A stretch of DNA of 64,000 nucleotides, from positions 62,001 through 126,000 of the forward strand of contig NZ_SUHQ01000008.1 in NCBI RefSeq assembly GCF_004962245.1, in the 5' to 3' direction. Each line of letters opens with the position of its first letter. Position 1 is the stretch's first letter. The stretch comes from Mesorhizobium sp. (GTDB taxonomy: Bacteria; Pseudomonadota; Alphaproteobacteria; Rhizobiales; Rhizobiaceae). A model generated the notes under the pieces. That model was not told the origin of the DNA and made no database searches. It saw only the letters and a program-made list of their open reading frames with translations. Position numbers and translations under genes: made by a program. Shown here piece by piece: positions 9,201 to 18,546 of the stretch.

Positions 9201-9381
9201 CGGGTCGCGGCCCGCCAACAACTCAAGTTGAGAAAAAAGTTCATCCGGCTGTCGTGAGGAGCGCCGGTCTTTCGTCCTCCGGATACGGAACCCGGATACG
9301 GGAACAAAGAGAGCTTGAGAGAAACGATGAGCAAGATCATCGCTACCGACCCACGCACAGGAATTCCAGGGAGAAACCGCC

Positions 9382-10206
9382 ATGCGAGAACTTGAACCTG
9401 CCAGCAGTGGATATGCCGAAGCCGCCGAAGGCCTGCACCTCCACTACGAAATCTACGGCGAGGGCGAGCCGATCGTCGTTCTTGCCGGCGGGCTCATGCC
9501 GATCAGGACCACCGCGCAGATCACCGGACCCCTGGCGGAGCGGCGCCAGGTCATCGCCATCGACCTCGAAGGCCACGGCCGTACCGGTCTGCGTGATACA
9601 CCCATGAGCCACGAAAGAAACGGCGACGACGTCGCTGCGGTCTTGCGTCACCTTAGCATCGCACGTGCCGACGTCGCCGGCTATTCCCATGGCGGCGATG
9701 CTGCAATCTGGATGGCCATCCAGCACCCGGAGATGGTGCGCAACCTGATCGTGATAGCCACGGGCTTTGCGCGTGACGGCTGGTACCTGGAGACGCAGGA
9801 AGGCATGAGCGCCGTCGGCGCCTCCCTTGCCGAGCCGATGAGGGCCACACCGATCTTTGAGGACTATGGCCATCCCGACCAGTTTCCGCTGTTCCTCGAC
9901 CGCATGGGCGAGCTGATGAGGAAAGACTGGGATTGGCGCGAAGACGTACGTGCCCTGCCCATGCCGGTGCTGCTGATCTTCGCCGATCACGATTCCGTCT
10001 CGATGCAGCACATCGCTGAATTTTTCGCCCTGTTCGGCGGTGGCATCCGGGAACCGGGCTGGATCGATCCGCAGTTTTCGCGCGCGCGGCTGGCGATCAT
10101 TCCGGGCTATTCGCACTACAATCTCGGCCAGGGACCGGAGGTGGCGCAAGTGATCGAGAGCTTCCTCACGCAACCGACGTCGCCGGCGACGCAGTTCGCA
10201 CCGTAG
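9382..10206 (+). CDS. Alpha/beta hydrolase
   Basis: 274-aa alpha/beta-hydrolase fold protein. The nucleophile elbow GYSHGG places Ser102. An acid is likely in FADHDS (about Asp214) and the catalytic His in PGYSHYN (about His249). The oxyanion region is LAGGLMP. Such enzymes cleave esters, lactones or C-C bonds; the substrate is not predictable. It follows the DJ-1/PfpI gene by 181 bases in the same direction and is convergent with the BKACE/TRAP operon. GGGAGAAACCGCC precedes the ATG. Confidence 0.85.
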   Translation: MRELEPASSGYAEAAEGLHLHYEIYGEGEPIVVLAGGLMPIRTTAQITGPLAERRQVIAIDLEGHGRTGLRDTPMSHERNGDDVAAVLRHLSIARADVAGYSHGGDAAIWMAIQHPEMVRNLIVIATGFARDGWYLETQEGMSAVGASLAEPMRATPIFEDYGHPDQFPLFLDRMGELMRKDWDWREDVRALPMPVLLIFADHDSVSMQHIAEFFALFGGGIREPGWIDPQFSRARLAIIPGYSHYNLGQGPEVAQVIESFLTQPTSPATQFAP

Positions 10207-10242
10207 CAACCGGGCCGGTCTATGGTTCCGGTCAAACCCGGA

Positions 10243-10989
10243 TCAGTTCACGCCGCCATCCGCCAGGATCGTGCGGCCGGTGATCCAGCCGGCATCGTCC
10301 GAGGCAAGGAAGGTCACGATCCCCGCGATATCCTCCGGCTGACCGATGCGGCCGAGCGGCGTCATGGCGCGTATCTGCTCGCCGCGTTCGGCGATGATCG
10401 TCGTCGTCATGTCCGTTTCGATCACGCCCGGAGCGACCGCGTTGACGGTGATGCCCTTCGGGCCCAACTCCCGCGCGAAACCGTGGACGAGCGTGATGAC
10501 GGCCGCTTTGGACGCAGAATAGACGGAACTGGTCGGGATCGGGCTATAGGCGAGGCGCGACGCAAAATGAACGATGCGTCCGCCCGGCGAAGGCAGGAGA
10601 GGTGCGGCTGCCTGCGTGAGCAAGATCGTTCCCAGCACGTTGGTATCGAAGATCGAACGGTAATGGGCCTCGTCGATCCTGGCCAGCGGCAGGTATGGCC
10701 CGATGCCGGCTGTGTTGACCAAGACGTCCAGCCGTCCGAAAGCCTCGTACGCTCCGCGCACGATGGCCTCGGCCTCGCCGGGCTTCGAGGTGTCTCCGGC
10801 GAAGCTTTTCGCTTGACCGCCGCCCGCGGCGATTTCGGCGACGAGAGCGTCGGCCGCACCGGCCGTGCGATGGCCGATCGCGACGGCTGCGCCCAGCCCC
10901 GCGAAGCGGCGCGACACCGCGGCGCCGATGCCGCGCGATCCGCCGACCACCAGAACCACCTTGCCTTCGAAAGCCTTGGAGTTGCTCAT
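10243..10989 (-). CDS. SDR-family oxidoreductase
   Basis: 248-aa classical short-chain dehydrogenase. It has the cofactor motif GGSRGIG (residues 16-22), NTAG in the fourth strand region, and catalytic Ser plus YSASK. The C-terminal ITGRTILADGG is typical of 3-oxoacyl-ACP-reductase-like members. The frame is open to 11262, but AGGAGG sits before the ATG at 10989 and the upstream part overlaps the preceding gene. It is the last gene of the minus-strand operon that begins with dctP, so it probably oxidises or reduces an intermediate of that pathway. Confidence 0.88.
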   Translation of the reverse strand: MSNSKAFEGKVVLVVGGSRGIGAAVSRRFAGLGAAVAIGHRTAGAADALVAEIAAGGGQAKSFAGDTSKPGEAEAIVRGAYEAFGRLDVLVNTAGIGPYLPLARIDEAHYRSIFDTNVLGTILLTQAAAPLLPSPGGRIVHFASRLAYSPIPTSSVYSASKAAVITLVHGFARELGPKGITVNAVAPGVIETDMTTTIIAERGEQIRAMTPLGRIGQPEDIAGIVTFLASDDAGWITGRTILADGGVN

Positions 10990-11011
10990 GCCATGTCCTC
11001 CTCGCGCGGCC

Positions 11012-11725
11012 TCAACGCGTCCGCGCCCAGGCGTCGGCCGGTACGCTTTCGAGCAGAGCCTCGTCTGTCCTGCGTTCCACCGGTTTCGCCGCCGCTTCGA
11101 CGACACGACGGGCGAACTCGTCCAGATATGCGGCACGCCCTTCGTCGCCGACCCGCGGCGCGCCATAGGCGACGAACGGCTCCTCGACCGAATAGCCCAT
11201 ATATTGCAGGGTGAGCCGCTGCGTCTGCCACAGCACCTTCTCGATCTCGCCATAAACGCCATGGGGACCGAAACGGGCCGTCGTGCCGCCGGTCGTCACG
11301 GAGAGCAGAGCCCGGCGCCCCTTGAACACGCCGGTGTCGAAGCGCCGGCCGTCGACATAGGCGAAGCCGTAGGCCAGCACGCGCTCGAACCATCCTTTCA
11401 GAATCGCGGGCGGGCCACCCCACCACAGCGGGAACTGCAGAACCAGAAGATCGGCTGCGGCGACCCGCGCCTGTTCGCGCGCGATCTCCGCAACGAAGGC
11501 CTCTTCCCTTGCCGCCAGGGCCTGCTCGCTCTGGTAATGGAACCGATCCGCATCTGCGATGGTCGAGAAGTCGTGCCGTCCTGCCTCCGGATCGAAACCA
11601 TCGGCGTAGAGGTCCGACACCGTCACCATGTGCCCGGTGGCCCGGAGGACGGCTTTCGCACGCGCCACCAGCGCCGCGTTGAACGAGGTCGGTTCGGGAT
11701 GCGCGTAGACGATCAGAACGTTCAT
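11012..11725 (-). CDS. NAD(P)H:quinone oxidoreductase (flavodoxin-like fold)
   Basis: 237-aa protein of the NQO2/KefF-type flavodoxin-like fold. It begins VLIVYAHPEPTSFN and has the FMN/FAD-contacting stretch LQFPLWWGGPPAILKGWFERV and the TTGG loop, all typical of NAD(P)H dehydrogenase (quinone) enzymes. Role in the operon is unclear: detoxifying a quinone or a redox step on the pathway substrate are both possible. It lies 13 bases from the BKACE gene upstream and 22 bases from the SDR downstream. Confidence 0.85.
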   Translation of the reverse strand: MNVLIVYAHPEPTSFNAALVARAKAVLRATGHMVTVSDLYADGFDPEAGRHDFSTIADADRFHYQSEQALAAREEAFVAEIAREQARVAAADLLVLQFPLWWGGPPAILKGWFERVLAYGFAYVDGRRFDTGVFKGRRALLSVTTGGTTARFGPHGVYGEIEKVLWQTQRLTLQYMGYSVEEPFVAYGAPRVGDEGRAAYLDEFARRVVEAAAKPVERRTDEALLESVPADAWARTR

Positions 11726-11738
11726 GAGGCCGCTCCGG

Positions 11739-12668
11739 TCAGAAGCTCACGCGATCGGCGCCCTTGAGCTCGAGGATCGCACGCGCCTCGGCCGGCGTTG
11801 CAACCTCCAGGCCGAGGCCCTCGATGATCTCACGGATCTTGAGGACCTGTTCGGCGTTCGAGCGGGCGAACCTGCCCGGACCGATCCATAGCGAATCCTC
11901 CAGTCCGACACGGACGTTGCCGCCGTTCGCCGCGGCGATCGCGGCAATCGGCATCTGATTGCGGCCCGCGCCCAGGACCGACCACCGGTAATCGTTGCCG
12001 AACAGCCTGTCGGCGGTGCGCTTCATGTGCATGACGTCTTCCGGATGCGGGCCGATGCCGCCAAGAATGCCGAAGACGCTCTGGACGAAGAACGGCGGCT
12101 TCACCAGGCCGCGCTCAACGAAATGGGCGAGTGTGTAGAGATGGCCGATATCGTAGCACTCGATCTCGAAGCGGGTGCCGTTCTCCGCGCAGGTCGTCAG
12201 GATGTTCTCGATGTCGGCGAAGGTGTTCTTGAAGACGCGGTCGCGCGATCCTTCGAGATACGGCCGCTCCCAGTCGTGCGAGAATTCCCTGAAGCGCTCC
12301 AGCATCGGAAACAGGCCGAAATTCATCGAGCCCATGTTGAGGGAAGCGACTTCCGGTTTGAATGTGGCGACCGGCTTGAGCCGTTCCTCGACCGTCATCG
12401 TCGGCGCGCCGCCGGTGGTGATGTTCACCACGCAGTCGGACCGCTGCTTGATGATCTTCAGGAACGGTTCGAATCGTTGCGGCGACTGGTCGGGCAGACC
12501 CGTCTCCGGATCGCGGGCGTGCAGGTGCACGATGGCCGCGCCGGCTTGCGCCGCCCCGACGGCGGCATCGGCGATCTCCTCGGCGGTGACCGGCAGGTGA
12601 GGCGACATCGAGGGCGTATGGATCGACCCGGTGACCGCGCATGTGATGATGACTTTTCGTGGCGCCAT
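11739..12668 (-). CDS. BKACE-family beta-keto acid cleavage enzyme
   Basis: 309-aa member of the DUF849/BKACE family, whose founding member is 3-keto-5-aminohexanoate cleavage enzyme (Kce) of lysine fermentation. BKACE proteins use zinc and acetyl-CoA to split beta-keto acids into an acyl-CoA and acetoacetate. Visible features are the start KVIITCAVTGS, the zinc-binding HLHARD (His48 and His50), NITTGG and LEDSLW. Family members act on many beta-keto acids, so the substrate here is open. Its place after an aldolase and a TRAP transporter points to a carboxylate degradation route. Confidence 0.88.
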   Translation of the reverse strand: MAPRKVIITCAVTGSIHTPSMSPHLPVTAEEIADAAVGAAQAGAAIVHLHARDPETGLPDQSPQRFEPFLKIIKQRSDCVVNITTGGAPTMTVEERLKPVATFKPEVASLNMGSMNFGLFPMLERFREFSHDWERPYLEGSRDRVFKNTFADIENILTTCAENGTRFEIECYDIGHLYTLAHFVERGLVKPPFFVQSVFGILGGIGPHPEDVMHMKRTADRLFGNDYRWSVLGAGRNQMPIAAIAAANGGNVRVGLEDSLWIGPGRFARSNAEQVLKIREIIEGLGLEVATPAEARAILELKGADRVSF

Positions 12669-12697
12669 GACGTGACTTTTCCTCTCGATCGTCCAGG

Positions 12698-13642
12698 TTA
12701 GGCGGCGAGGTTGAGAAGCCCGGCCGCATTTGCCGAGATCATCCTCGTGATGTCCTGGCGCGGCACCTGGAGGTCGAGCATCATCGAGACGATCATGCGA
12801 TAGCCGTCCACCGGCTTCGGCGCCTGGGTCAGGCCGAGATCGGATCCGAAGATGGTGCGCTCGACGCCCGCCACCTCGATCAGGTGAAGCAGGTCCTGGC
12901 CGTCATGCTGTTTGGCGCGGCTTGGTATGAACATGCAGATCGAGTGCTCGATATAGGCACCGAGCGATACCAGGCCGCGAATGTCCTCGTCGGAGCATCC
13001 GATGATGTAGGACGGGTGGTTGACGAGCATCTTCTTCACGCCGCGCCTCTTGGCCTCCTCGAACAGCACGAAGAGTTCGCTGACGTGGAGATGGCCGCCG
13101 GCCAGGATGATGTCGCCCTCCGCGATCAGGTCGCATATCTGCTTGGCCTCGTCGATGAGCTTGCCGTTCGCATCGAGCACGGTGAGCGGAGACGGCGGCA
13201 GCATCGGCTTGGCGGTCCTGGGGAAACTCTTCGCCGCATAGGCCGCGATGTGGTTTTTCGCTGCGAATGTCGGAAACCAGACGATCTTGCCGCCGACCTT
13301 GATCGCATGGTCGACCGCGTGGGGGTTGACGCCGCCGGAGGCATTGTTGAGCGCCACGCCCGAGAAAAGCTCGATATCGGCGTCGGGATAGATGTCCTTC
13401 AGCACGGCGCAGTGCGGCATGCCGATGTAATAGTGGTCCTTGTAGAGCAGCGCCTTGAACCCGGCGTCGAGGGCCATCTTGAAGGCCTCGTGATGGCCCA
13501 GGATGCGCGGCATGGCGGCCGGACCGGAATGGCAGTGCAGATCGACCGCGCCGACAAGCAGTTCGGCCACTTCGGCGGCGCGCGAAGGTTCCATCGGCGG
13601 CAGCGGCACGATGGTCGGATAGTCGGTGGTTGTGTCAGCCAT
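12698..13642 (-). CDS. DUF6282 amidohydrolase-like protein
   Basis: 314-aa protein with amidohydrolase-superfamily metal-site features: VDLHCHSGP near residue 30, GHLHVSEL around the middle, NHPSY, and EHSI plus FGSDLG near the C-terminus. This matches what I recall of the DUF6282 family, often found with TRAP transporters and aldolases; no reaction is established to my knowledge. The frame is open to 14047 but that extension covers the aldolase gene in another frame, so the ATG at 13642 is used. It sits 29 bases from each neighbour. Confidence 0.75.
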   Translation of the reverse strand: MADTTTDYPTIVPLPPMEPSRAAEVAELLVGAVDLHCHSGPAAMPRILGHHEAFKMALDAGFKALLYKDHYYIGMPHCAVLKDIYPDADIELFSGVALNNASGGVNPHAVDHAIKVGGKIVWFPTFAAKNHIAAYAAKSFPRTAKPMLPPSPLTVLDANGKLIDEAKQICDLIAEGDIILAGGHLHVSELFVLFEEAKRRGVKKMLVNHPSYIIGCSDEDIRGLVSLGAYIEHSICMFIPSRAKQHDGQDLLHLIEVAGVERTIFGSDLGLTQAPKPVDGYRMIVSMMLDLQVPRQDITRMISANAAGLLNLAA

Positions 13643-13671
13643 CTTTCTGTTCCTCGTTCTTGATATTGGCT

Positions 13672-14448
13672 TCAGCTGTTGGCGACCGAAGCGATGTCGC
13701 CATAGGCCTTCATCGCGGCCTGGCGCATGAAGCCCTGGTCTGAGGCGACGATGAAAGCGCTTGCGCCCATGCCTCGGAACCGCACCGCCTCTTCGGCGCT
13801 CGCGACCATGACAGCGACGGGTTTGCCGGCTCGTTTCGCCGCGGCGAAAATCCTGTCGCAGGCGTCCCGCACCTGTGGCGCCTCCATCCCGGTTGCTCCG
13901 AAGGCCACGGTCAGGTCGCCACGACCGATGAAGACGCCATCCAGGCCCTCCGTCCCCAGAATGCCGTCGAGGTCCTCGAGCGCTTCGGGATCCTCGATCA
14001 TCGCGATGAACGTGACGGTCTCGTCGCCTGCCTTGACGTGATCCCAAATCCCGACCGCGCCGAAGCCGCCGGCGCGCGTCGTGTTCGAAAAGCCGCGCCT
14101 ACCCCCGCGGTAGCGGCAGGCGGTGGCTATGTCTCTCGCCTTTGCGGGTGAACTGACATGCGGTACCAGAACGCCTGTCGCGCCGTCGTCCAGCACTGAA
14201 AGAATTTTTGCCGCCGTCGGTTCGGCCACGCGCACCAGCCCGGCGGTGCCCGAAGCGCGCGCGGCGAGCAATCCGCCGTCGATCGCGACGCGATCCCAGG
14301 GCGCATGTTCCTCATCGATCACCACAAAGTCGAAGCCGACCGCGCCTAGAATTTCGATCGGATGGGTCGCAGGAGTCTTGACGAACGTGCCGACGAGGTG
14401 CTCGCAGGCGAGGAAGCGTTGGCGAAAACTGCGGCGTTCGGTGCTCAT
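13672..14448 (-). CDS. HpcH/HpaI-family aldolase
   Basis: 258-aa class II pyruvate aldolase fold. Typical signatures are GTFVKTPATHPIEILG at the N-terminus, FVVIDEEHAPWD (metal-binding Glu region), VLVPHVSSP and FIGRGDLTVAFG. Relatives cleave 4-hydroxy-2-oxo acids (HpaI, GarL) or citramalyl/malyl-CoA-like compounds. It is the fourth gene of the dctP-led operon, 28 bases after dctM, and may cleave the imported acid or a derivative. Confidence 0.87.
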   Translation of the reverse strand: MSTERRSFRQRFLACEHLVGTFVKTPATHPIEILGAVGFDFVVIDEEHAPWDRVAIDGGLLAARASGTAGLVRVAEPTAAKILSVLDDGATGVLVPHVSSPAKARDIATACRYRGGRRGFSNTTRAGGFGAVGIWDHVKAGDETVTFIAMIEDPEALEDLDGILGTEGLDGVFIGRGDLTVAFGATGMEAPQVRDACDRIFAAAKRAGKPVAVMVASAEEAVRFRGMGASAFIVASDQGFMRQAAMKAYGDIASVANS

Positions 14449-14476
14449 GCTGTGAATTTCTCCCTGGATATGGATC

Positions 14477-15760
14477 TCACCGCATCGGCAGCATGGCGTG
14501 CGGAAGGAACAGTGAAACGGCCGGCATGGCGGCGACGAGAAAAAGAACGAACAGACAGATGCCGATCAGCGGCACGGACTCTTTCGCGACATCAGTCAAG
14601 GACTGGCCCGACGCTGCACAGACGATGAACAGCAGGATGCCGACCGGCGGCGTAGCCATGCCGATCACCACGTTAAGCACCACCATCATGCCGAACTGGA
14701 CCGGATCCATGGCGATGATCTTGTTGAACTGTAGAAGGATCGGCATGGTCAGGATGAGGATCGAGATCGGCTCGAGGAACATCCCGAGCACGAGCAGCGC
14801 AAGGTTCAGCATGATCAGGACGACGATCGGGTTCTCGCTGACCGACAGCACCGCGGAAGCGATCGTCGTCGGCACCTGCTCCAGCGTGAAGACGAAGGCA
14901 ACGATGCTCGCCATGGCGGTGATGAAGAGTATCGAGGAACTGACCAGCGTCGTCGCGACCAGCGACTCCCAGACGCGCTTCAGCGTCAGGTCGCGATAGG
15001 CGAAGCCGACCAAGAGGGCATAAGCGACCGCAACCGCCGCTGCTTCCGTCGGCGTGAACACGCCCGCCTTGATCCCGACGACGATAATCAGGGGCAGGAT
15101 CAGTGCGGGCAGAGTTCGGATGGTTGCCTGGCGCCGCTCGGCCCAGCGCATCTTCGGCGTGACGGGATAGCCGTCCCGGCGCGCGCGCCAGCCGGCATAG
15201 ATCAGAAGTCCTGCAGCCAGGAGGAGTCCGGGACCGACGCCGGCGATGAAGAGCTGGCCGATCGAGGTGCCCGAAAGGACGCCGTAGATGATCATGGTGA
15301 TCGAGGGCGGGATAATCGGACCCATGATCGAGCTGACGCCGACCAGCGCCGCCGCATAGGCCGGTGGCATGCCCTGTTTGCGCATGGCGGGAATGAGTAT
15401 CGAACCCAGCGCCGAGGCTTCGGCAGCGGCGCTTCCCGATATGCCCGCAAAGAAGCCGCAGGAGAGCACCGTCACCGAGGACATGCCGCCCTTTCGATGA
15501 CCGACCATGGCGCGCGCAAAGACCACGATGCGGTCGGTGATGCCGCCGACGTTCATGAGCATGCCGGCGAGCAGGAACAGCGGAATGGTCAGCAGAATGA
15601 ACTGGTCGACGCCGGCCATCATGCGCTGCGGGAATGCCAGGACGATCGCGCCATTGCCGCTCATATAGAGGTAGATCATGCCGCCTACACCGAGCGCGAG
15701 CGCGATCGGCACTCCCGTGGCGAGCAGCAGGAAGAAGGCACCAAAAAATGCTCCCATCAT
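14477..15760 (-). CDS. dctM: TRAP transporter large permease (DctM)
   Basis: 427-aa polytopic membrane protein with the DctM pattern: MMGAFFGAFFLLLATGVPIALALGVG at the N-terminus, repeated GMxxNxGG-like loops, and MGPIIPPSI in the conserved substrate/ion region. It catalyses sodium-coupled import of a carboxylate delivered by DctP. It overlaps dctQ by four bases (ATGA), so translation is probably coupled. Confidence 0.93.
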   Translation of the reverse strand: MMGAFFGAFFLLLATGVPIALALGVGGMIYLYMSGNGAIVLAFPQRMMAGVDQFILLTIPLFLLAGMLMNVGGITDRIVVFARAMVGHRKGGMSSVTVLSCGFFAGISGSAAAEASALGSILIPAMRKQGMPPAYAAALVGVSSIMGPIIPPSITMIIYGVLSGTSIGQLFIAGVGPGLLLAAGLLIYAGWRARRDGYPVTPKMRWAERRQATIRTLPALILPLIIVVGIKAGVFTPTEAAAVAVAYALLVGFAYRDLTLKRVWESLVATTLVSSSILFITAMASIVAFVFTLEQVPTTIASAVLSVSENPIVVLIMLNLALLVLGMFLEPISILILTMPILLQFNKIIAMDPVQFGMMVVLNVVIGMATPPVGILLFIVCAASGQSLTDVAKESVPLIGICLFVLFLVAAMPAVSLFLPHAMLPMR

Positions 15761-16335
15761 CAGGCTCCCGGGATGCTGTCGAGGCGGGTGTCGGCACGGC
15801 CGGCCCTGAGGTCGCGGGCTTCGATGACGATCGCAGCGATCATGTGCAGCGCAAGAAGCGCCGAGCCCACCGCGACCGAGACATAGACCCAGAAGACCGA
15901 CAGGCCGACGCCATGGCCGATAAGCGACATGGCGATGAAGTCGACGGCCGGCACGATCTGGCCGCCGAAGCGGGTCGCGTAGTCATAGCCGTTGATCGTC
16001 ATCAGACAGAGGAAGACGAGGATCGGAATTGTGACGATCGCCTTGAGCACGAGGCGTGCATGAGGCCTCAGCATGAGCGGCACCACGTCGACGGCGACGA
16101 GTTCACCGCGGTGATAGGCCATGCCGATGAAAAGGAACGTTTGCCAGATCAAGAGGTAACGGCAAATCTCCTCGGCCCAGATGAAGGAGGCGTTGAAGAC
16201 GTAGCGCGCGATGACCTGCGCGATCATGATCGACACGACCGCCAGCATGGAAATCCCTGCCAGGAAGCGGATGACCTTGACGTACCAGCCCAAGAGCCCG
16301 CTCGGCCATGCCGCACTTTCCTCGTTGACATCCAT
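15760..16335 (-). CDS. dctQ: TRAP transporter small permease (DctQ)
   Basis: 191-aa membrane protein with four predicted helices and the DctQ hallmark RYVFNASFIWAEEICRYLLIW. It forms the membrane part of a TRAP transporter with DctM. An in-frame ATG at 16401 would add 22 Pro/Arg-rich residues and would lie within the dctP-dctQ hairpin, so 16335 is preferred. Stop overlaps the dctM start. Confidence 0.9.
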   Translation of the reverse strand: MDVNEESAAWPSGLLGWYVKVIRFLAGISMLAVVSIMIAQVIARYVFNASFIWAEEICRYLLIWQTFLFIGMAYHRGELVAVDVVPLMLRPHARLVLKAIVTIPILVFLCLMTINGYDYATRFGGQIVPAVDFIAMSLIGHGVGLSVFWVYVSVAVGSALLALHMIAAIVIEARDLRAGRADTRLDSIPGA

Positions 16336-16365
16336 TCGGAATCCCCAGAGGCGAATAGGAGGTAT

Positions 16366-16392
16366 CCGCGGGTAGCAGGGCGCTGCCCGCGG
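16366..16392 (-). terminator. dctP-dctQ intercistronic hairpin
   Basis: Perfect inverted repeat CCGCGGG / CCCGCGG with a 13-base loop lies in the 82-base gap between dctP and dctQ. There is no T-run, so it is more likely a processing or mRNA-stability hairpin that favours high binding-protein expression over the permeases than a full terminator. Confidence 0.55.
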
Positions 16393-16417
16393 CGTTGTCA
16401 CATCGTGGCAGCCGCGC

Positions 16418-17416
16418 TCAGATCAGCGCGCGCGCCTGCCCGACGAACTCCTTGATGAGCGGCGACGTCGAACTCCACTGCTCGATGATCGGCTCGACCT
16501 TCGCCTGCATCCCGGCGAGATCTTCGAGTTCGAAGATCTGAACGCCCTTGGCACGCAATTCGTCGCGGCCCTCATGGTCCTGCTTCTTGGTGTATTCGAG
16601 CGTCGGCGCGATGGAATCGTGACCTGCCTGCTTGATGGCCTGCTGGATTTCCGTCGGCAGGCCGTCAAAGAAGGTCTTGTTGATCGCGATCACGTGGTGC
16701 CACGGATAGTGACCGGTGAGCGTGAAGTTCTTGCCGACCTCCCAGAGGTTCTCGCCCAGCATGGAAGAGACGTTGATCTCGACGGCGTCGATGACTTTGG
16801 TTTCGAGTGCGCCGTAGACCTCGCCGTAGGGCAGGCCTATAGGCGCCGTACCGACGCCCTCCCAGATCGCCTTGTGCAGCGGTACGGGCAGGATGCGCGT
16901 CTTTAGCCCGGCAAAATCCGGCACCGACTTCACTTCCCTGGTGGCGCACAGGAAGTGGCGCTGTCCAATGTCGGTGGTCTGCACCCCGACGAGGCCGGCC
17001 GGCTCCAGATCGTCGAGCAGCTTCTGGCCGATGTCTGCCGTCGCGATCCGCGAAAAATGGTCGTAATCCTTGATCAGGAAGGGAAGCTGGTACGCGTCGA
17101 GCGCGTTGCGGCCGGTCACAAGGGGAAACAGGACGCCGCTGCAGCCGCACAGCTCGTTGGTGCCGGCAATGGCGGATTCGAGATTCTGCCGGTCTTCGCC
17201 GAGCTGCCGGTTGGGAAAGATCGTTAGATTGGTCGCGCCGGGAACCAGTGCCTCGAGGGCCTTCTTGAACTCGACCGTCGCGATATGACCGGGATGAATT
17301 TCATTCGCGGCGTGCGCCAGGCGCATGTTGATGGGAGCGGCACGAGAGATGTTGGGCATTGCAAGCGTCGCGGTAGCGGCGCCCGCAAGGGTTATCACCC
17401 TGCGGCGGGTCAGCAT
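16418..17416 (-). CDS. dctP: TRAP transporter substrate-binding protein (DctP)
   Basis: 332-aa periplasmic solute-binding protein. The N-terminus MLTRRRVITLAGAATATLAM...SRAAP is a twin-arginine-like or Sec signal with an Ala-x-Ala cleavage region. The DctP family pattern is visible: FPNRQLGEDRQNLESAIAGT, the conserved arginine region LKTRILPVPLHKAIWEGVG that binds the substrate carboxylate, and ALETKVIDAVEINV. Start 17416 has AGGAGG upstream; the ATG at 17467 does not. It is the first gene of the eight-gene operon, so transcription probably starts in the 17417-17631 region shared with the divergent cupin-like gene. Confidence 0.93.
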   Translation of the reverse strand: MLTRRRVITLAGAATATLAMPNISRAAPINMRLAHAANEIHPGHIATVEFKKALEALVPGATNLTIFPNRQLGEDRQNLESAIAGTNELCGCSGVLFPLVTGRNALDAYQLPFLIKDYDHFSRIATADIGQKLLDDLEPAGLVGVQTTDIGQRHFLCATREVKSVPDFAGLKTRILPVPLHKAIWEGVGTAPIGLPYGEVYGALETKVIDAVEINVSSMLGENLWEVGKNFTLTGHYPWHHVIAINKTFFDGLPTEIQQAIKQAGHDSIAPTLEYTKKQDHEGRDELRAKGVQIFELEDLAGMQAKVEPIIEQWSSTSPLIKEFVGQARALI

Positions 17417-17631
17417 AACGTCTCCTCCTGTTTCGTTGTGCGGAACGCTGTTTCGTCTATAATTCATGCAGCCTGTATTGCTGTCAAGCGTGCGGCCGAA
17501 AAGAAGTTAGCTGCACTGCAACACGCACTGCCCACTTGACACGGGGCCGATGAGAGTGCGTTCTTATATGCATCCTTTTGTTCTGCACAGCGAAACACAC
17601 GATAACCTTGTGTCACGCTGCCCTGGAGTGA

Positions 17632-18546
17632 ATGCAGATGTATGATTCAAGCGACCCGAGATCGCGCATGGCTGCCGCTGCAAAGTCGCCCTCCATCTCC
17701 GGCCACTACACGCCGGCCGAGTATGGCCTGTACTATGAGGAAGACCCGCAGGAGACCGCGGCCGATACCAGGACCTGGATGTCGCGCGGGCAGAACTTCC
17801 TTGTGGCCTATTCGGAGGCCGAACCCGGCGCCGTGCTCGAGCGCAAGGATCAGATCGACGAATATGTGCTGCTCCTGCCCGACAAGGGAAAAGGCGCAGT
17901 GATCGACGCGCCGGAAGGGCGGACGATAGCCGAAGGCTTCTCACTGGTCATCCTGCCCCCGGGCGACACACGGATTGCGCTGCCGGACGGCGGGCGCATA
18001 GCCCGTATCTTTTCAAGCCGATCGCCGGACCTGGTGACCCGCTGCTCCAACGCCGGCTCGTTCGGCGTCGAGCATCCACGCATTCCGCCCTTCGCGCCGT
18101 GGCCTGAGCCGCCGGCGGGCTACAGGGTGCGCGCCTACAGCCTCGACATCCCGAAGGAGCCAGGCCGCTTCGGCCGGATCTTCCGCTGCACCACGCTGAT
18201 GGTGAACTTTCTCGACCCTCAACAGGGGCCGCGCGACGTCACCAAACTTTCGCCGCACCATCACGACGATTTCGAACAGGGGTCGCTGGCGCTCGACGGA
18301 GCCTTCATGCACCACCTGCGCTGGCCCTGGACCACCGACATGACCGCTTGGCGCGAGGATGAGCATGCGTATTGCAAGTCGCCCTCGCTCGCCGTCATCC
18401 CGCCGCCGGCGATCCACACGTCACGCGGCATGGAAGAAGATCTCAATCAGCTTGTCGACATATTCTCGCCGCCGCGCGCTGACTTCTCGAAACAGCCAGG
18501 TTGGGTGCTCAACGCCGATGAATATCCCATGCCGCAGGAGGCCTGA
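17632..18546 (+). CDS. Cupin-like protein of unknown function
   Basis: 304-aa acidic cytosolic protein, apparently two cupin-like halves. The second contains TKLSPHHHDDFEQGSLALDG and VIPPPAIHTSRG, which look like the two metal-binding cupin motifs; the first half has VLERKDQIDEYVLLLPD and VILPPGDTRIALPDGG. I do not recognise a named family. Divergent from dctP and followed by the IclR gene, so it probably belongs to the same pathway, perhaps as an isomerase or a dioxygenase-like enzyme. A second in-frame ATG lies at 17638. Confidence 0.75.
   Translation: MQMYDSSDPRSRMAAAAKSPSISGHYTPAEYGLYYEEDPQETAADTRTWMSRGQNFLVAYSEAEPGAVLERKDQIDEYVLLLPDKGKGAVIDAPEGRTIAEGFSLVILPPGDTRIALPDGGRIARIFSSRSPDLVTRCSNAGSFGVEHPRIPPFAPWPEPPAGYRVRAYSLDIPKEPGRFGRIFRCTTLMVNFLDPQQGPRDVTKLSPHHHDDFEQGSLALDGAFMHHLRWPWTTDMTAWREDEHAYCKSPSLAVIPPPAIHTSRGMEEDLNQLVDIFSPPRADFSKQPGWVLNADEYPMPQEA

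Noticed and set aside
13643..14047. Upstream extension of the DUF6282 frame
   Set aside because: Covers the aldolase gene in another frame and is low-complexity Arg/Gly-rich sequence.
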